Source: Geothrix campi
GTDB lineage: Bacteria > Acidobacteriota > Holophagae > Holophagales > Holophagaceae
Length of the DNA: 64,000 nucleotides
Direction of reading: 5' to 3'
Assembly (NCBI RefSeq): GCF_024609265.1
Contig: NZ_JANHMP010000001.1
Span: 1,667,505-1,731,504, forward strand
The notes beneath the pieces were generated by a model. The model was not told the DNA's origin, searched no databases, and was given only the letters and a program-made list of their open reading frames with translations. Each line of letters starts with the position of its first letter. Position 1 is the stretch's first letter. The position numbers were made by a program, and so were the translations under genes. Below, piece after piece: positions 8,461 to 15,819 of this stretch.

Positions 8461-9602
8461 GCCAGAACAAGAACGCCTCCAACCTCCTCTGGGGCGCCGT
8501 GGCCCTGGGCGCCCTGGGCGTCCTCGGCAGCTACGCCGCCGCGGGCCCCGAGCGCTTCTGGGCCAACTGGATCCTCTGGTTCGTGCTGCTCTTCACCCTG
8601 GGCCTGGGGTCGCTGTTCATCGTGGCCCTGGAGCACCTCGTCAGCGCCAAGTGGAGCGTGCCGGTGCGGCGCATCCCCGAGCGCCTGGCCACCCTCCTGA
8701 TCCCCGCGGTGCCCATCGGCCTCATCGCCCTGGCAGCCATTCCCGTGCTCTACCCCGGCGCCCGGCCCGAGGCGGCCCACCATCCGCTCCTGGCCGGCAA
8801 GGCCTTCTGGCTGAGCCTGCCCTTCTTCTCCGCGCGCACGGTCATCAGCCTCGCCCTCTGCCTCCTGGGCCTGTGGGTGCTGGTGGGCGGCTCGCTCAAG
8901 CAGGACGCGACGAAGGACCCCGCCTTCAACTTCCGGGCACGGAAGTTCGCCCCGGCCTTCATGGCCATCTTCGCCCTGGTGATCACCCTGATCGCCTTCG
9001 ACTGGCTCTCCGGCCTCACGCCCGAGTGGTACAGCGACATCTTCGGCGTCTATGTCTTCGCTGGCGCCTTCCTCAGCGGCCTCGCGGCCACGGCCCTCGC
9101 GGTCCTGCACCTCCAGGACGAAGGCCGGCTGGAGGGCGTGAAGGGCGACCACCTCTACAACCTGGGCGGCTTCCTCTTCGCCTTCACGGTGTTCTGGTCC
9201 TACATCGGCTTCGCCCAGTACATGCTCATGTGGTACGCGAACCTGCCGGACGAGGTCATCTGGTACAAGGTCCGCCTGGCCGGTTCCTGGCGGCTCATCA
9301 CCCTCGCCCTGGCGGGCCTGCACTTCGTCCTGCCCTTCTTCGCCCTGGTGACCCGGGATTCCAAGAAGGATCCCCGGCGCCTCCGCCGCGTGGCCTACCT
9401 GATGCTCGGGGCGCACGTGCTGGACATCTACTGGCTCATCTTCCCCATCCTCGGTACCCCCCGCCTCTCCTGGCCCGAGTTCAGCTTCGCCCTCTTCTTC
9501 CTGGGCGGGATCCTCCTGTGGATCCGCGGCGCCATGCAGAAAGGCGAGGACATGCCGGTCGGCGATCCCTTCCTGCGCGAGGGCCTGGAGTTCCGCCTAT
9601 GA
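8457..9602 (+). CDS. actF: Alternative complex III subunit ActF, second quinone-binding membrane subunit
   Basis: ActF resembles ActC and is the other multi-span subunit of alternative complex III. The 381-residue protein has about ten hydrophobic segments. Family-typical stretches are RTVISLALCLLGLWVLVG, ALVITLIAFDWLSGLTPEWYSDIFGVY, and FLFAFTVFWSYIGFAQYMLMWYANLPDE, which has the dense aromatic pattern seen in ActF. Start and stop both overlap neighbours by four bases (ATGA), so translation is coupled to actDE and the downstream cytochrome. It probably forms a quinol site facing the periplasm together with the FeS chain of ActB. Confidence 0.93.
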   Translation: MSQNKNASNLLWGAVALGALGVLGSYAAAGPERFWANWILWFVLLFTLGLGSLFIVALEHLVSAKWSVPVRRIPERLATLLIPAVPIGLIALAAIPVLYPGARPEAAHHPLLAGKAFWLSLPFFSARTVISLALCLLGLWVLVGGSLKQDATKDPAFNFRARKFAPAFMAIFALVITLIAFDWLSGLTPEWYSDIFGVYVFAGAFLSGLAATALAVLHLQDEGRLEGVKGDHLYNLGGFLFAFTVFWSYIGFAQYMLMWYANLPDEVIWYKVRLAGSWRLITLALAGLHFVLPFFALVTRDSKKDPRRLRRVAYLMLGAHVLDIYWLIFPILGTPRLSWPEFSFALFFLGGILLWIRGAMQKGEDMPVGDPFLREGLEFRL

Positions 9603-10309
9603 AGATCCACGACTACCTTTCCCCCGAAGAGCTGAAGCGCCTGCTCTCCGCCCTGCTGGTGGTGATCTGCTTCATCTTCATCGCCGCGTTCTTCGGCTTC
9701 ACCGTGCTGCCCGGCCTGCGCTACCAGGCCCACACGGCCACCACCGGGGCTCCCGTGAAGGCCGTGCAGGGCGAGACCGGCTGGCTGGATCCCACGGACT
9801 ATCCCGCCCAGATCAGCCAGATCATCCCACCCATCGATCCCAAGACCGTGATGACGCCCAATCCCGCCCTCATGGCCCGGGGCAAGGCGATCTATGCGCA
9901 GACCTGCGCCACCTGCCACGGCCCGGACGGTAAGGGCGACGGCCCCGGCGGCACCGGCCTCACCCCCAAGCCCCGGAACTTCACCCTGAACGCGGGCTGG
10001 AAGAACGGTACCCGCGTCGAGGACATCTACAAGACCCTCAACGAGGGCATCAAGGGCAGTTCCATGGTGTCCTACAACGATCTCTCCAAGAAGGACCGCA
10101 TGGCCCTGGTGCATGTGGTGCAGTCCCTGGGCGCCTTCGATCACGGCGCCAGCGATCCCAAGGCCATCGCGGCCATGGAGCAGCTCTTCGCCAGCGCCGG
10201 CGAGGTGATCCCCAACCGCATCCCCGTCGCCCGGGCCGTCGACCTCCTCTGCCGCGAGTACGCCGAGAGCCATCCTCAGCCCCAGCCCCGGACGGAGGCC
10301 CGGCCATGA
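9599..10309 (+). CDS. Membrane-anchored monoheme cytochrome c
   Basis: A 236-residue protein with an N-terminal membrane anchor (LLSALLVVICFIFIAAFFGFTVL) followed by a class I cytochrome c domain. The heme site is CATCHG within KAIYAQTCATCHGPDGKGDGPG, and the probable methionine ligand is in IKGSSMVSYNDL. Its place between actF and sco suggests that it carries electrons from alternative complex III to the caa3 oxidase encoded next, though in some systems a cytochrome here is a structural ActE-like subunit. Since actDE already includes an ActE domain, this is an additional cytochrome. It overlaps both neighbours by four bases. Confidence 0.88.
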   Translation: MKIHDYLSPEELKRLLSALLVVICFIFIAAFFGFTVLPGLRYQAHTATTGAPVKAVQGETGWLDPTDYPAQISQIIPPIDPKTVMTPNPALMARGKAIYAQTCATCHGPDGKGDGPGGTGLTPKPRNFTLNAGWKNGTRVEDIYKTLNEGIKGSSMVSYNDLSKKDRMALVHVVQSLGAFDHGASDPKAIAAMEQLFASAGEVIPNRIPVARAVDLLCREYAESHPQPQPRTEARP

Positions 10310-11172
10310 ACCTCCGCCAGATCCGCACCACCCTTTCGCCCCTGGGCCTGACCCTGGCTCTGGCCGCCGCGTTCCTGTGTGCTCCCGCCCAGGCCCAGGC
10401 CCCCAAGCCGCCCCAGGTCCCCGCTCCCAGGCCTGTCGAGGGTCCGGCCACGCCCTCCTTCACCCCCCAGGAAGTGGGCATCGACGAGAAGCTCGGCGCC
10501 ACCCTGCCCCTGGACCTGGTCCTGAAGGCCGAGGACGGCACGCCCATCACCCTCCGCCAGCTCATCGACAAGCCGACCATCCTGACCCTCAACTACTTCC
10601 GCTGCGCCGGCATCTGCACGCCCCAGCTCAACGGCGTGGTCGAGGTGCTCAACCGCACCGAGGCCGTCCCCGGGAAGGACTTCCAGGTCATCACGGTCAG
10701 CTTCGACGAGCGGGATGAGCCCGAAATCGCCGCCCAGAAGCGCACCAACTACCTGGGCGAGCTCACCCGGCCCTTCCCCCCGGCCGCCTGGCGCTTCCTC
10801 ACCGGCCCCGGCACCACCACCCGGGCCCTGGCGGATGCCGTCGGGTTCAAATACAAGAAGGTGGGCGAGGACTTCGTCCACGCCGCCGCCATCATGTTCA
10901 TCAGCCCCCAGGGCAAGGTGACGCGGTACATGTATGGCGTGACCTACCTGCCCGCGGACCTCCAGCTGGCCGCCCAGGAGGCCGCTCGCGGCGAGGCCCA
11001 GCCCACCATCAACAAGTTCCTGAAGTTCTGCTTCAGCTATGACCCTGCGGGACGCAGGTACGTCCTGAACACCACCAGCATCGGCGCCACCGTGATCATC
11101 CTCGCGGCCCTGATCTTCGTGGTGACCCTCGTCCGCCGGGGCCGCAAGTCCAAGCCAGAGGAGACCGAATGA
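10306..11172 (+). CDS. sco: SCO1/SenC-family copper chaperone
   Basis: SCO proteins deliver copper to, or keep reduced, the CuA site of cytochrome oxidase subunit II. The 288-residue protein has a signal peptide (LGLTLALAAAFLCAPAQAQA), a thioredoxin-like domain with the copper-binding CxxxC (CAGIC, about residue 100) and the conserved downstream histidine in EDFVHAA. Unusually for short SCO proteins, a C-terminal membrane segment (TSIGATVIILAALIFVVTLV) follows with a basic tail, so the domain is tethered at its C-terminus. It overlaps the upstream cytochrome and the downstream ctaD by four bases each, which fits CuA assembly of the oxidase encoded next. Confidence 0.92.
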   Translation: MNLRQIRTTLSPLGLTLALAAAFLCAPAQAQAPKPPQVPAPRPVEGPATPSFTPQEVGIDEKLGATLPLDLVLKAEDGTPITLRQLIDKPTILTLNYFRCAGICTPQLNGVVEVLNRTEAVPGKDFQVITVSFDERDEPEIAAQKRTNYLGELTRPFPPAAWRFLTGPGTTTRALADAVGFKYKKVGEDFVHAAAIMFISPQGKVTRYMYGVTYLPADLQLAAQEAARGEAQPTINKFLKFCFSYDPAGRRYVLNTTSIGATVIILAALIFVVTLVRRGRKSKPEETE

Positions 11173-12788
11173 CCACCCACGCTGCCACCGCACAGCCCAG
11201 CTATCTGGTGGACACCGGCAAGCGCAAGGGCCTCCTGGCCTGGTTGACCACCACCGATCACAAGCGCATCGGGGTGCTCTACCTCTATTCGATGATCAGC
11301 TTCTTCCTCATCGCCATGGGCGTCGGCTTCGTCATGCGCCTGGTGCAGCTGACCACCTTCCAGAAGCTCATCACCGCCCAGACCTACAACGCCCTGTTCA
11401 CGCTGCACGGCGTGATCATGATCTTCCTGTTCGTCATCCCGGGCCTGCCCGCCGTCTTCGGCAACTTCTTCCTGCCGATCCTCATCGGTGCCAAGGATGT
11501 GGCGTTCCCGCGCCTGAACCTGACCTCCTGGTACTTCTTCATGGCGGGCGCCATCCTCGCCGTCCTGTCGCTCTTCACCGGCGGCGGCGCCCCGGATACC
11601 GGTTGGTCCTTCTACGCCCCCTTCAGCCTGAAGACAGGCACCAACGTGAGCCTGGCGGTCTTTGCGGCCTTCGTGCTGGGCTTCTCGTCCATGCTGACGG
11701 GCATCAACTTCATCACCACCATCCACCGCCTGCGGGCTCCGGGCATGAAGTGGTTCCGCATGCCCCTCATGTGCTGGGCGCTGTACTCCACCTCCTGGAT
11801 CCAGCTCCTCGCCACCCCCATCGTCGCCATCACGCTGGTGCTGGTGATCCTCGAACGGTTCTTCGGCATCGGCATCTTCGACCCCGCCAAGGGCGGTGAT
11901 CCGCTGCTCTACCAGCACCTCTTCTGGATCTACTCGCACCCGGCCGTCTACATCATGATCCTGCCGGCCATGGGCGCCATCACCGAGATCATCCCCACCT
12001 TCGCCAAGCGCACGATCTTCGGCTACAAGGCCATCGCGTTCTCCAGCATGGCCATCGCCGGCGTGGGTAGCCTGGTGTGGGCCCACCACATGTTCACCTC
12101 CGGCATGAGCAACCTGGCCACCATTCTCTTTTCGCTGCTGACGATGATCGTGGCGGTGCCCAGCGCCATCAAGGTTTTCAACTGGGTGAGCACCCTCTAC
12201 AAAGGCAGCATCGATTTCCAGCCGCCTCTGCTCTTCGCCCTGACCTTTATCTTCCTCTTCGCCATCGGCGGCCTCACGGGCGTCATGCAGGGCGCACTGG
12301 CCATCAACGTGCACATCCACGACACCTACTTCATCGTGGGCCACTTCCACTACGTGATGTTCGGCGGCACCGGCATGGGGTTCTTCGCGGCCCTGCTCTA
12401 CTGGTTCCCCAAGATGTTCGGGAAGATGTACTCCAAGACGGCCATCTACGTCTCCTGGTTCCCCATCTTCATCGGCTTCAACATGCTCTACTTCGGCATG
12501 CTGATCCTCGGCATGATGGGCATGCCCCGCCGCTACTACGTCCACCTGCCCCAGTTCCACACCATGCACGTGGTGGCCACGGTTGGCAGCTGGTTCCTGG
12601 TGCTGGGCCTGCTGACCTACTTCGGGACGCTGCTCTACGCGCTCTTCAAGGGCCCTAAGGCGGAGGACAACCCCTGGGGCGGCGTCACGCTGGAATGGAC
12701 CCTGCCCAGCCCGCCCATCCAGGAGAACTTCGAGACGATCCCCACCATCACCCACGGCCCCTACCACTTCGAGCAGGAGTCCAAATGA
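11169..12788 (+). CDS. ctaD: Cytochrome c oxidase subunit I (A2-type, caa3)
   Basis: The catalytic subunit holds heme a, heme a3 and CuB and reduces oxygen to water with proton pumping. The 539-residue protein has about twelve membrane segments. The CuB/Tyr segment reads YSHPAVYIM: the D-pathway glutamate of A1 enzymes (HPEVY) is replaced by alanine, and the preceding YS pair marks the A2 subgroup, as in Thermus-type caa3. WAHHMFTSGM holds the other CuB histidines and VGHFHYVMFGG the heme a3 and heme a ligands. The stop overlaps ctaE. In operon order, subunit II comes last rather than first. Confidence 0.96.
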   Translation: MTTHAATAQPSYLVDTGKRKGLLAWLTTTDHKRIGVLYLYSMISFFLIAMGVGFVMRLVQLTTFQKLITAQTYNALFTLHGVIMIFLFVIPGLPAVFGNFFLPILIGAKDVAFPRLNLTSWYFFMAGAILAVLSLFTGGGAPDTGWSFYAPFSLKTGTNVSLAVFAAFVLGFSSMLTGINFITTIHRLRAPGMKWFRMPLMCWALYSTSWIQLLATPIVAITLVLVILERFFGIGIFDPAKGGDPLLYQHLFWIYSHPAVYIMILPAMGAITEIIPTFAKRTIFGYKAIAFSSMAIAGVGSLVWAHHMFTSGMSNLATILFSLLTMIVAVPSAIKVFNWVSTLYKGSIDFQPPLLFALTFIFLFAIGGLTGVMQGALAINVHIHDTYFIVGHFHYVMFGGTGMGFFAALLYWFPKMFGKMYSKTAIYVSWFPIFIGFNMLYFGMLILGMMGMPRRYYVHLPQFHTMHVVATVGSWFLVLGLLTYFGTLLYALFKGPKAEDNPWGGVTLEWTLPSPPIQENFETIPTITHGPYHFEQESK

Positions 12789-13387
12789 GTGAGCACGTCC
12801 ATCGCGACGACTTCGGCGCCCGGCTCGGCATGTGGCTGTTCCTGGTGACGGAGATCGTCCTCTTCGGGGGCCTCTTCATCGGCTATTCGTACATGCGGTA
12901 CAAGTACCCCATGGAGTTCCACCACGGCGGCGCCGAGCTGAACGCCACCCTGGGCGTCATCAACACCGTGGTGCTGCTCACCAGCAGCCTCACGGTGGTG
13001 CTCGCCATCGTGGCCATCCAGCGGGCCGAGAAGAAGCGGGCCATGGCCTTCCTCGGCACCACCCTGGTCCTGGGCGTCACCTTCCTGGTCATCAAGTCCT
13101 TCGAGTGGGCCGCCAAGTTCCACCATGGCCTCTACCCGAACTCCGCCCACCTGGGCACGCTGCCTCCGGGGGAGCAGGTCTTCTTCGGCCTCTACTTCAC
13201 GATGACGGGCCTCCACGGACTCCACGTCATCGCCGGGCTCTCGGTCCTGAGCGTCATGCTCTGGTGGGTGGCCACGGATCGCGTCCGCCCGGACCGCTAC
13301 ATCCACCTGGAGAACAGCGGCCTCTACTGGCACCTGGTGGACGTCATCTGGATCTTCCTCCTCCCGCTGTTCTACCTGGCCGCGTAA
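12785..13387 (+). CDS. ctaE: Cytochrome c oxidase subunit III
   Basis: A 200-residue subunit III of the short, five-span kind. Recognisable stretches are RLGMWLFLVTEIVLFGGLFIGY at the N-terminus, with the glutamate near the lipid-binding cleft, SFEWAAKFHHGLYP, and TGLHGLHVIAGLSVL followed by NSGLYWHLVDVIWIFLLPLFYL, the usual C-terminal helix signature W-H-x-V-D-x-V/I-W. Start ATG 12785 overlaps the ctaD stop (ATGA). It stabilises subunit I and supports proton uptake in related enzymes. Confidence 0.95.
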   Translation: MSEHVHRDDFGARLGMWLFLVTEIVLFGGLFIGYSYMRYKYPMEFHHGGAELNATLGVINTVVLLTSSLTVVLAIVAIQRAEKKRAMAFLGTTLVLGVTFLVIKSFEWAAKFHHGLYPNSAHLGTLPPGEQVFFGLYFTMTGLHGLHVIAGLSVLSVMLWWVATDRVRPDRYIHLENSGLYWHLVDVIWIFLLPLFYLAA

Positions 13388-13397
13388 GGGCATGACC

Positions 13398-13724
13398 ATG
13401 AGCCAACACGCCGAGCATTCCGCCGATCTCAACACCGTCCAGCAGCCCGAGCACCCGGCCGAGCACCCGGGCTACGGCACCTTCATCAAAGTCTGGGTGG
13501 CCCTGCTGATCCTCACCGCCTGCCTGGTGGGCATGAGCCACGTCAGCCAGACCTACGCCGTCTGGGGCTTGTTGACCATGACCCCCCTCAAGGCGGGCCT
13601 GGTGTTCTACTTTTTCATGCACCTGAAATACGAAGGCCCCCTGCTCAAGATCGTGATCCTGGTGACCCTGGGCACGCTGCTGATCTTCTTCGCCCTGCTC
13701 TTCTCCGACGTCGCTTTCCACTGA
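13398..13724 (+). CDS. ctaF: Cytochrome c oxidase subunit IV (prokaryotic COX4)
   Basis: A small membrane subunit of 108 residues with three hydrophobic segments: FIKVWVALLILTACLVGMS, MTPLKAGLVFYFFMHLKYE and IVILVTLGTLLIFFALLFSD. The middle one with FYFFMHLKYE is the hallmark of the prokaryotic subunit IV family. AAGGG seven bases before ATG 13398 favours that start over ATG 13392, which would leave only one base of spacing. The N-terminus is histidine- and glutamate-rich (QHAEHSADL). It lies between ctaE and ctaC, as in other caa3 operons. Confidence 0.88.
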   Translation: MSQHAEHSADLNTVQQPEHPAEHPGYGTFIKVWVALLILTACLVGMSHVSQTYAVWGLLTMTPLKAGLVFYFFMHLKYEGPLLKIVILVTLGTLLIFFALLFSDVAFH

Positions 13725-13731
13725 GGCACCC

Positions 13732-14685
13732 ATGGACTGGATGAATCAAGCCGCCCTTTCGGCCCAGAAGTCCGATGCGGTCTTCTTCTACGTGTTCGGC
13801 CTCTCCGTCGCGTTCCTCGTCTTCATCACGGCGCTGATGATCTATTTCGTGGTGCGCTACAGCAAGAAGCGCCACCCGGTCGCCGAACAGATCGAAGGCC
13901 ACCTGGGCCTGGAGATCCTGTGGACCAGCGTCCCCCTCGTCCTGTTCCTGTCGATCTTCTACTACGGCTGGACCAACTACGAGTACATGCGCCAGGCCCC
14001 CCGGGACGCCATGGTGGTGAACGTCACCGCCCGCCAGTGGGCCTGGTCCTTCGAATATCCCAATGGCAAGAAGAGCAAGGTCCTCTTCGCCCCCATCAAC
14101 AAGCCCATGAAGATGGACGTCCACAGCGCCGACGTGGTGCACGGGTTCTTCATCCCCTCGTTCCGCCTGAAGATCGACGCCGTGCCGGCCCGCACCAACA
14201 CCACCTGGTTCCAGGCCACCAAGCTGGGCTCGTACGACATCGAGTGCACGGTCATCTGCGGCGTGGACCACAGCCTCATGCTGAGCAAGGTCATCGTGGT
14301 GCCCGAGGACGAGTTCAAGGCCTGGTACTTCGGCGGCGAGGATGCGCCTGAGCCCGGGAAGAGCTTCCGTGCGGCCGAGGCTCATCCTGACCTCAAAGAC
14401 CTGCCGCCCGGCCTCGCCGTGCTGACCTCCAAGGGCTGCCTCGCCTGCCATTCCGTGGACGGCAAGCCGAAGGTCGGCCCCACCCTCAAGGCCCTGTACG
14501 GCAAGCAGGAGGAAATCCTCGTGGCCGGGACCATGCGACAGGTCACCGTGGATGAGCCCTACCTGCGCCGGGCCATCACCAACCCCATGGACCAGGTGGT
14601 GCGCGGCTATCCGCCCGCCATGCCCCAGACGCCGATGACGGAGCAGGAGCTGAACGAGGTCGTGCGCTACATCAAGACCCTCTGA
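13732..14685 (+). CDS. ctaC: Cytochrome c oxidase subunit II with fused cytochrome c domain (caa3 type)
   Basis: Subunit II accepts electrons at CuA and passes them to heme a. The 317-residue protein has two membrane segments, ARQWAWSFEYPNG of the cupredoxin domain, the first CuA histidine in DVVHGFFIPSF and the CuA loop CTVICGVDHSLM. A C-terminal cytochrome c domain (CLACHS, probable ligand in YPPAMPQTPM) makes it caa3 type. All Cys, His and Met copper ligands are present, but the residue between the two cysteines that is usually Glu or Gln is Val. No cleavable signal peptide is evident. It is the last gene of the coupled oxidase block and is followed by hairpin repeats rather than a classic terminator. 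Confidence 0.94.
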   Translation: MDWMNQAALSAQKSDAVFFYVFGLSVAFLVFITALMIYFVVRYSKKRHPVAEQIEGHLGLEILWTSVPLVLFLSIFYYGWTNYEYMRQAPRDAMVVNVTARQWAWSFEYPNGKKSKVLFAPINKPMKMDVHSADVVHGFFIPSFRLKIDAVPARTNTTWFQATKLGSYDIECTVICGVDHSLMLSKVIVVPEDEFKAWYFGGEDAPEPGKSFRAAEAHPDLKDLPPGLAVLTSKGCLACHSVDGKPKVGPTLKALYGKQEEILVAGTMRQVTVDEPYLRRAITNPMDQVVRGYPPAMPQTPMTEQELNEVVRYIKTL

Positions 14686-14688
14686 CGA

Positions 14689-14835
14689 CCCGGGGGACCG
14701 GGCTTGCGCCCTACACCCCCGGACCCCCGCCCTCACCCAGCCAAGCTGGGCTCCGGCTGACACTCCCCGGGGGACCGGGCTTGCGCCCTACACCCCCGGG
14801 CCCCCGCCCTCGCCCAGCCAAGCTGGGCTCCGGCT
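14689..14835. repeat. Two direct copies of a 70-bp double-hairpin element
   Basis: Positions 14689-14758 and 14766-14835 are copies of the same 70-bp sequence, offset by 77 bases and differing at two positions. Each copy can form two hairpins: an outer CCCGGGGG/CCCCCGGG stem enclosing an inner GGGC/GCCC, then CCCAGC-CAA-GCTGGG. The outer stem is perfect in the second copy and 7 of 8 in the first. The pair fills the space between ctaC and ctaB and resembles a REP/BIME-type extragenic element. It may end transcription or protect the 3' end of the ctaC message; there is no T-run. Confidence 0.85.
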
Positions 14836-14852
14836 TAACCAGGAGCGATGAT

Positions 14853-15746
14853 TTGAGCGTGGCCGCCCTTCCCCTGTCCAAGCCCAGTCCGGTCTCGACC
14901 TTTCTCGAGCTGACCAAGCTGCGCATTTCCGGGGCCTCCACCTTCACGGCGGCGGCGGGCTATGTGGCCTTCCTTCGCGGCGCGAATGCAGGACTGATCA
15001 CCACCCTGATCGGCATCCTGCTCCTGGCCATGGGTTCCAGCGCCCTCAACGAAGTTCAGGAGCGGCGCTTCGACGCCATGATGCCCCGCACGGCGGGCCG
15101 GCCCATCCCCCATGGCGACATCTCCGCTGGCCGGGCCGCCCTCGTGGCGGTGATCCTGGCCGTGTCGGGCTTCCTGGTCCTGCTGCTGGCCCACAACCTC
15201 GCCTCGGCCCTGCTGGGGGCCCTGGCCCTGGGCTGGTACAACGGCTTCTACACGCCCCTGAAGCGCCTCAGCCCCTTCGCCGTGGTGCCGGGCTCACTCA
15301 TCGGGGCCCTGCCTCCCGCCATCGGCTGGACGGCCGCGGGCGGCAGCGTGGCGCATCCTTCCGTCCTGGCGCTGGCCTTCGTCTTCTTCATCTGGCAGGT
15401 GCCGCACTTCTGGCTGCTGGTGGGGCTCCACGCCGAAGGCTACGAGAAGGCCGGCTTCCCCACGCTGGTCTCGGTCTTCGGCCGGCCCCGGCTGTCGCGG
15501 CTCACGTTCACCTGGACCTGCGGCACGGCCGCCGCCTGCGGCCTGCTGCCCCTGTTCCGGGTGCTGGTCTCCTGGCCCGCTGAAGTCATGCTGGGCCTGG
15601 GCGCCGCCTGGCTCATCGCCGGTTCCCTGCCGCTGCTGAAGGAGGGTCAGGATGCGCCCCTCTACCGCCGCGTCTTCATGAACATCAACCTCTTCGCCCT
15701 CGTCCTCACCGCGGCCGTCATCCTGGATCCCTTCTTCAGCCGCTAG
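14853..15746 (+). CDS. ctaB: Protoheme IX farnesyltransferase (heme O synthase)
   Basis: CtaB farnesylates protoheme to heme O, the precursor of heme A needed by the oxidase upstream. The 297-residue protein is a UbiA-type prenyltransferase with about eight to nine membrane segments. Its first aspartate-rich motif appears as NEVQERRFDAMMPRTAGRP (the family usually has ND in place of NE), and the second conserved region as WYNGFYTPLKR and WQVPHFWLL. The likely start is TTG at 14853, with AGGAG seven bases upstream; the open frame extends further upstream only through the repeat element. No ctaA (heme A synthase) is visible in this window. Confidence 0.92.
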   Translation: MSVAALPLSKPSPVSTFLELTKLRISGASTFTAAAGYVAFLRGANAGLITTLIGILLLAMGSSALNEVQERRFDAMMPRTAGRPIPHGDISAGRAALVAVILAVSGFLVLLLAHNLASALLGALALGWYNGFYTPLKRLSPFAVVPGSLIGALPPAIGWTAAGGSVAHPSVLALAFVFFIWQVPHFWLLVGLHAEGYEKAGFPTLVSVFGRPRLSRLTFTWTCGTAAACGLLPLFRVLVSWPAEVMLGLGAAWLIAGSLPLLKEGQDAPLYRRVFMNINLFALVLTAAVILDPFFSR

Positions 15747-15819
15747 CTCGCGTGCCTCGCTGGGGTACACTCTCGGCCATGCCTCCTCGCCCCGCTGAAC
15801 CCGCGCGAAAGCCTCGTCC

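Noticed and set aside
11037-12767. A 576-codon minus-strand frame opposite ctaD
   Set aside because: Shadow of subunit I codons; no start context or domain.
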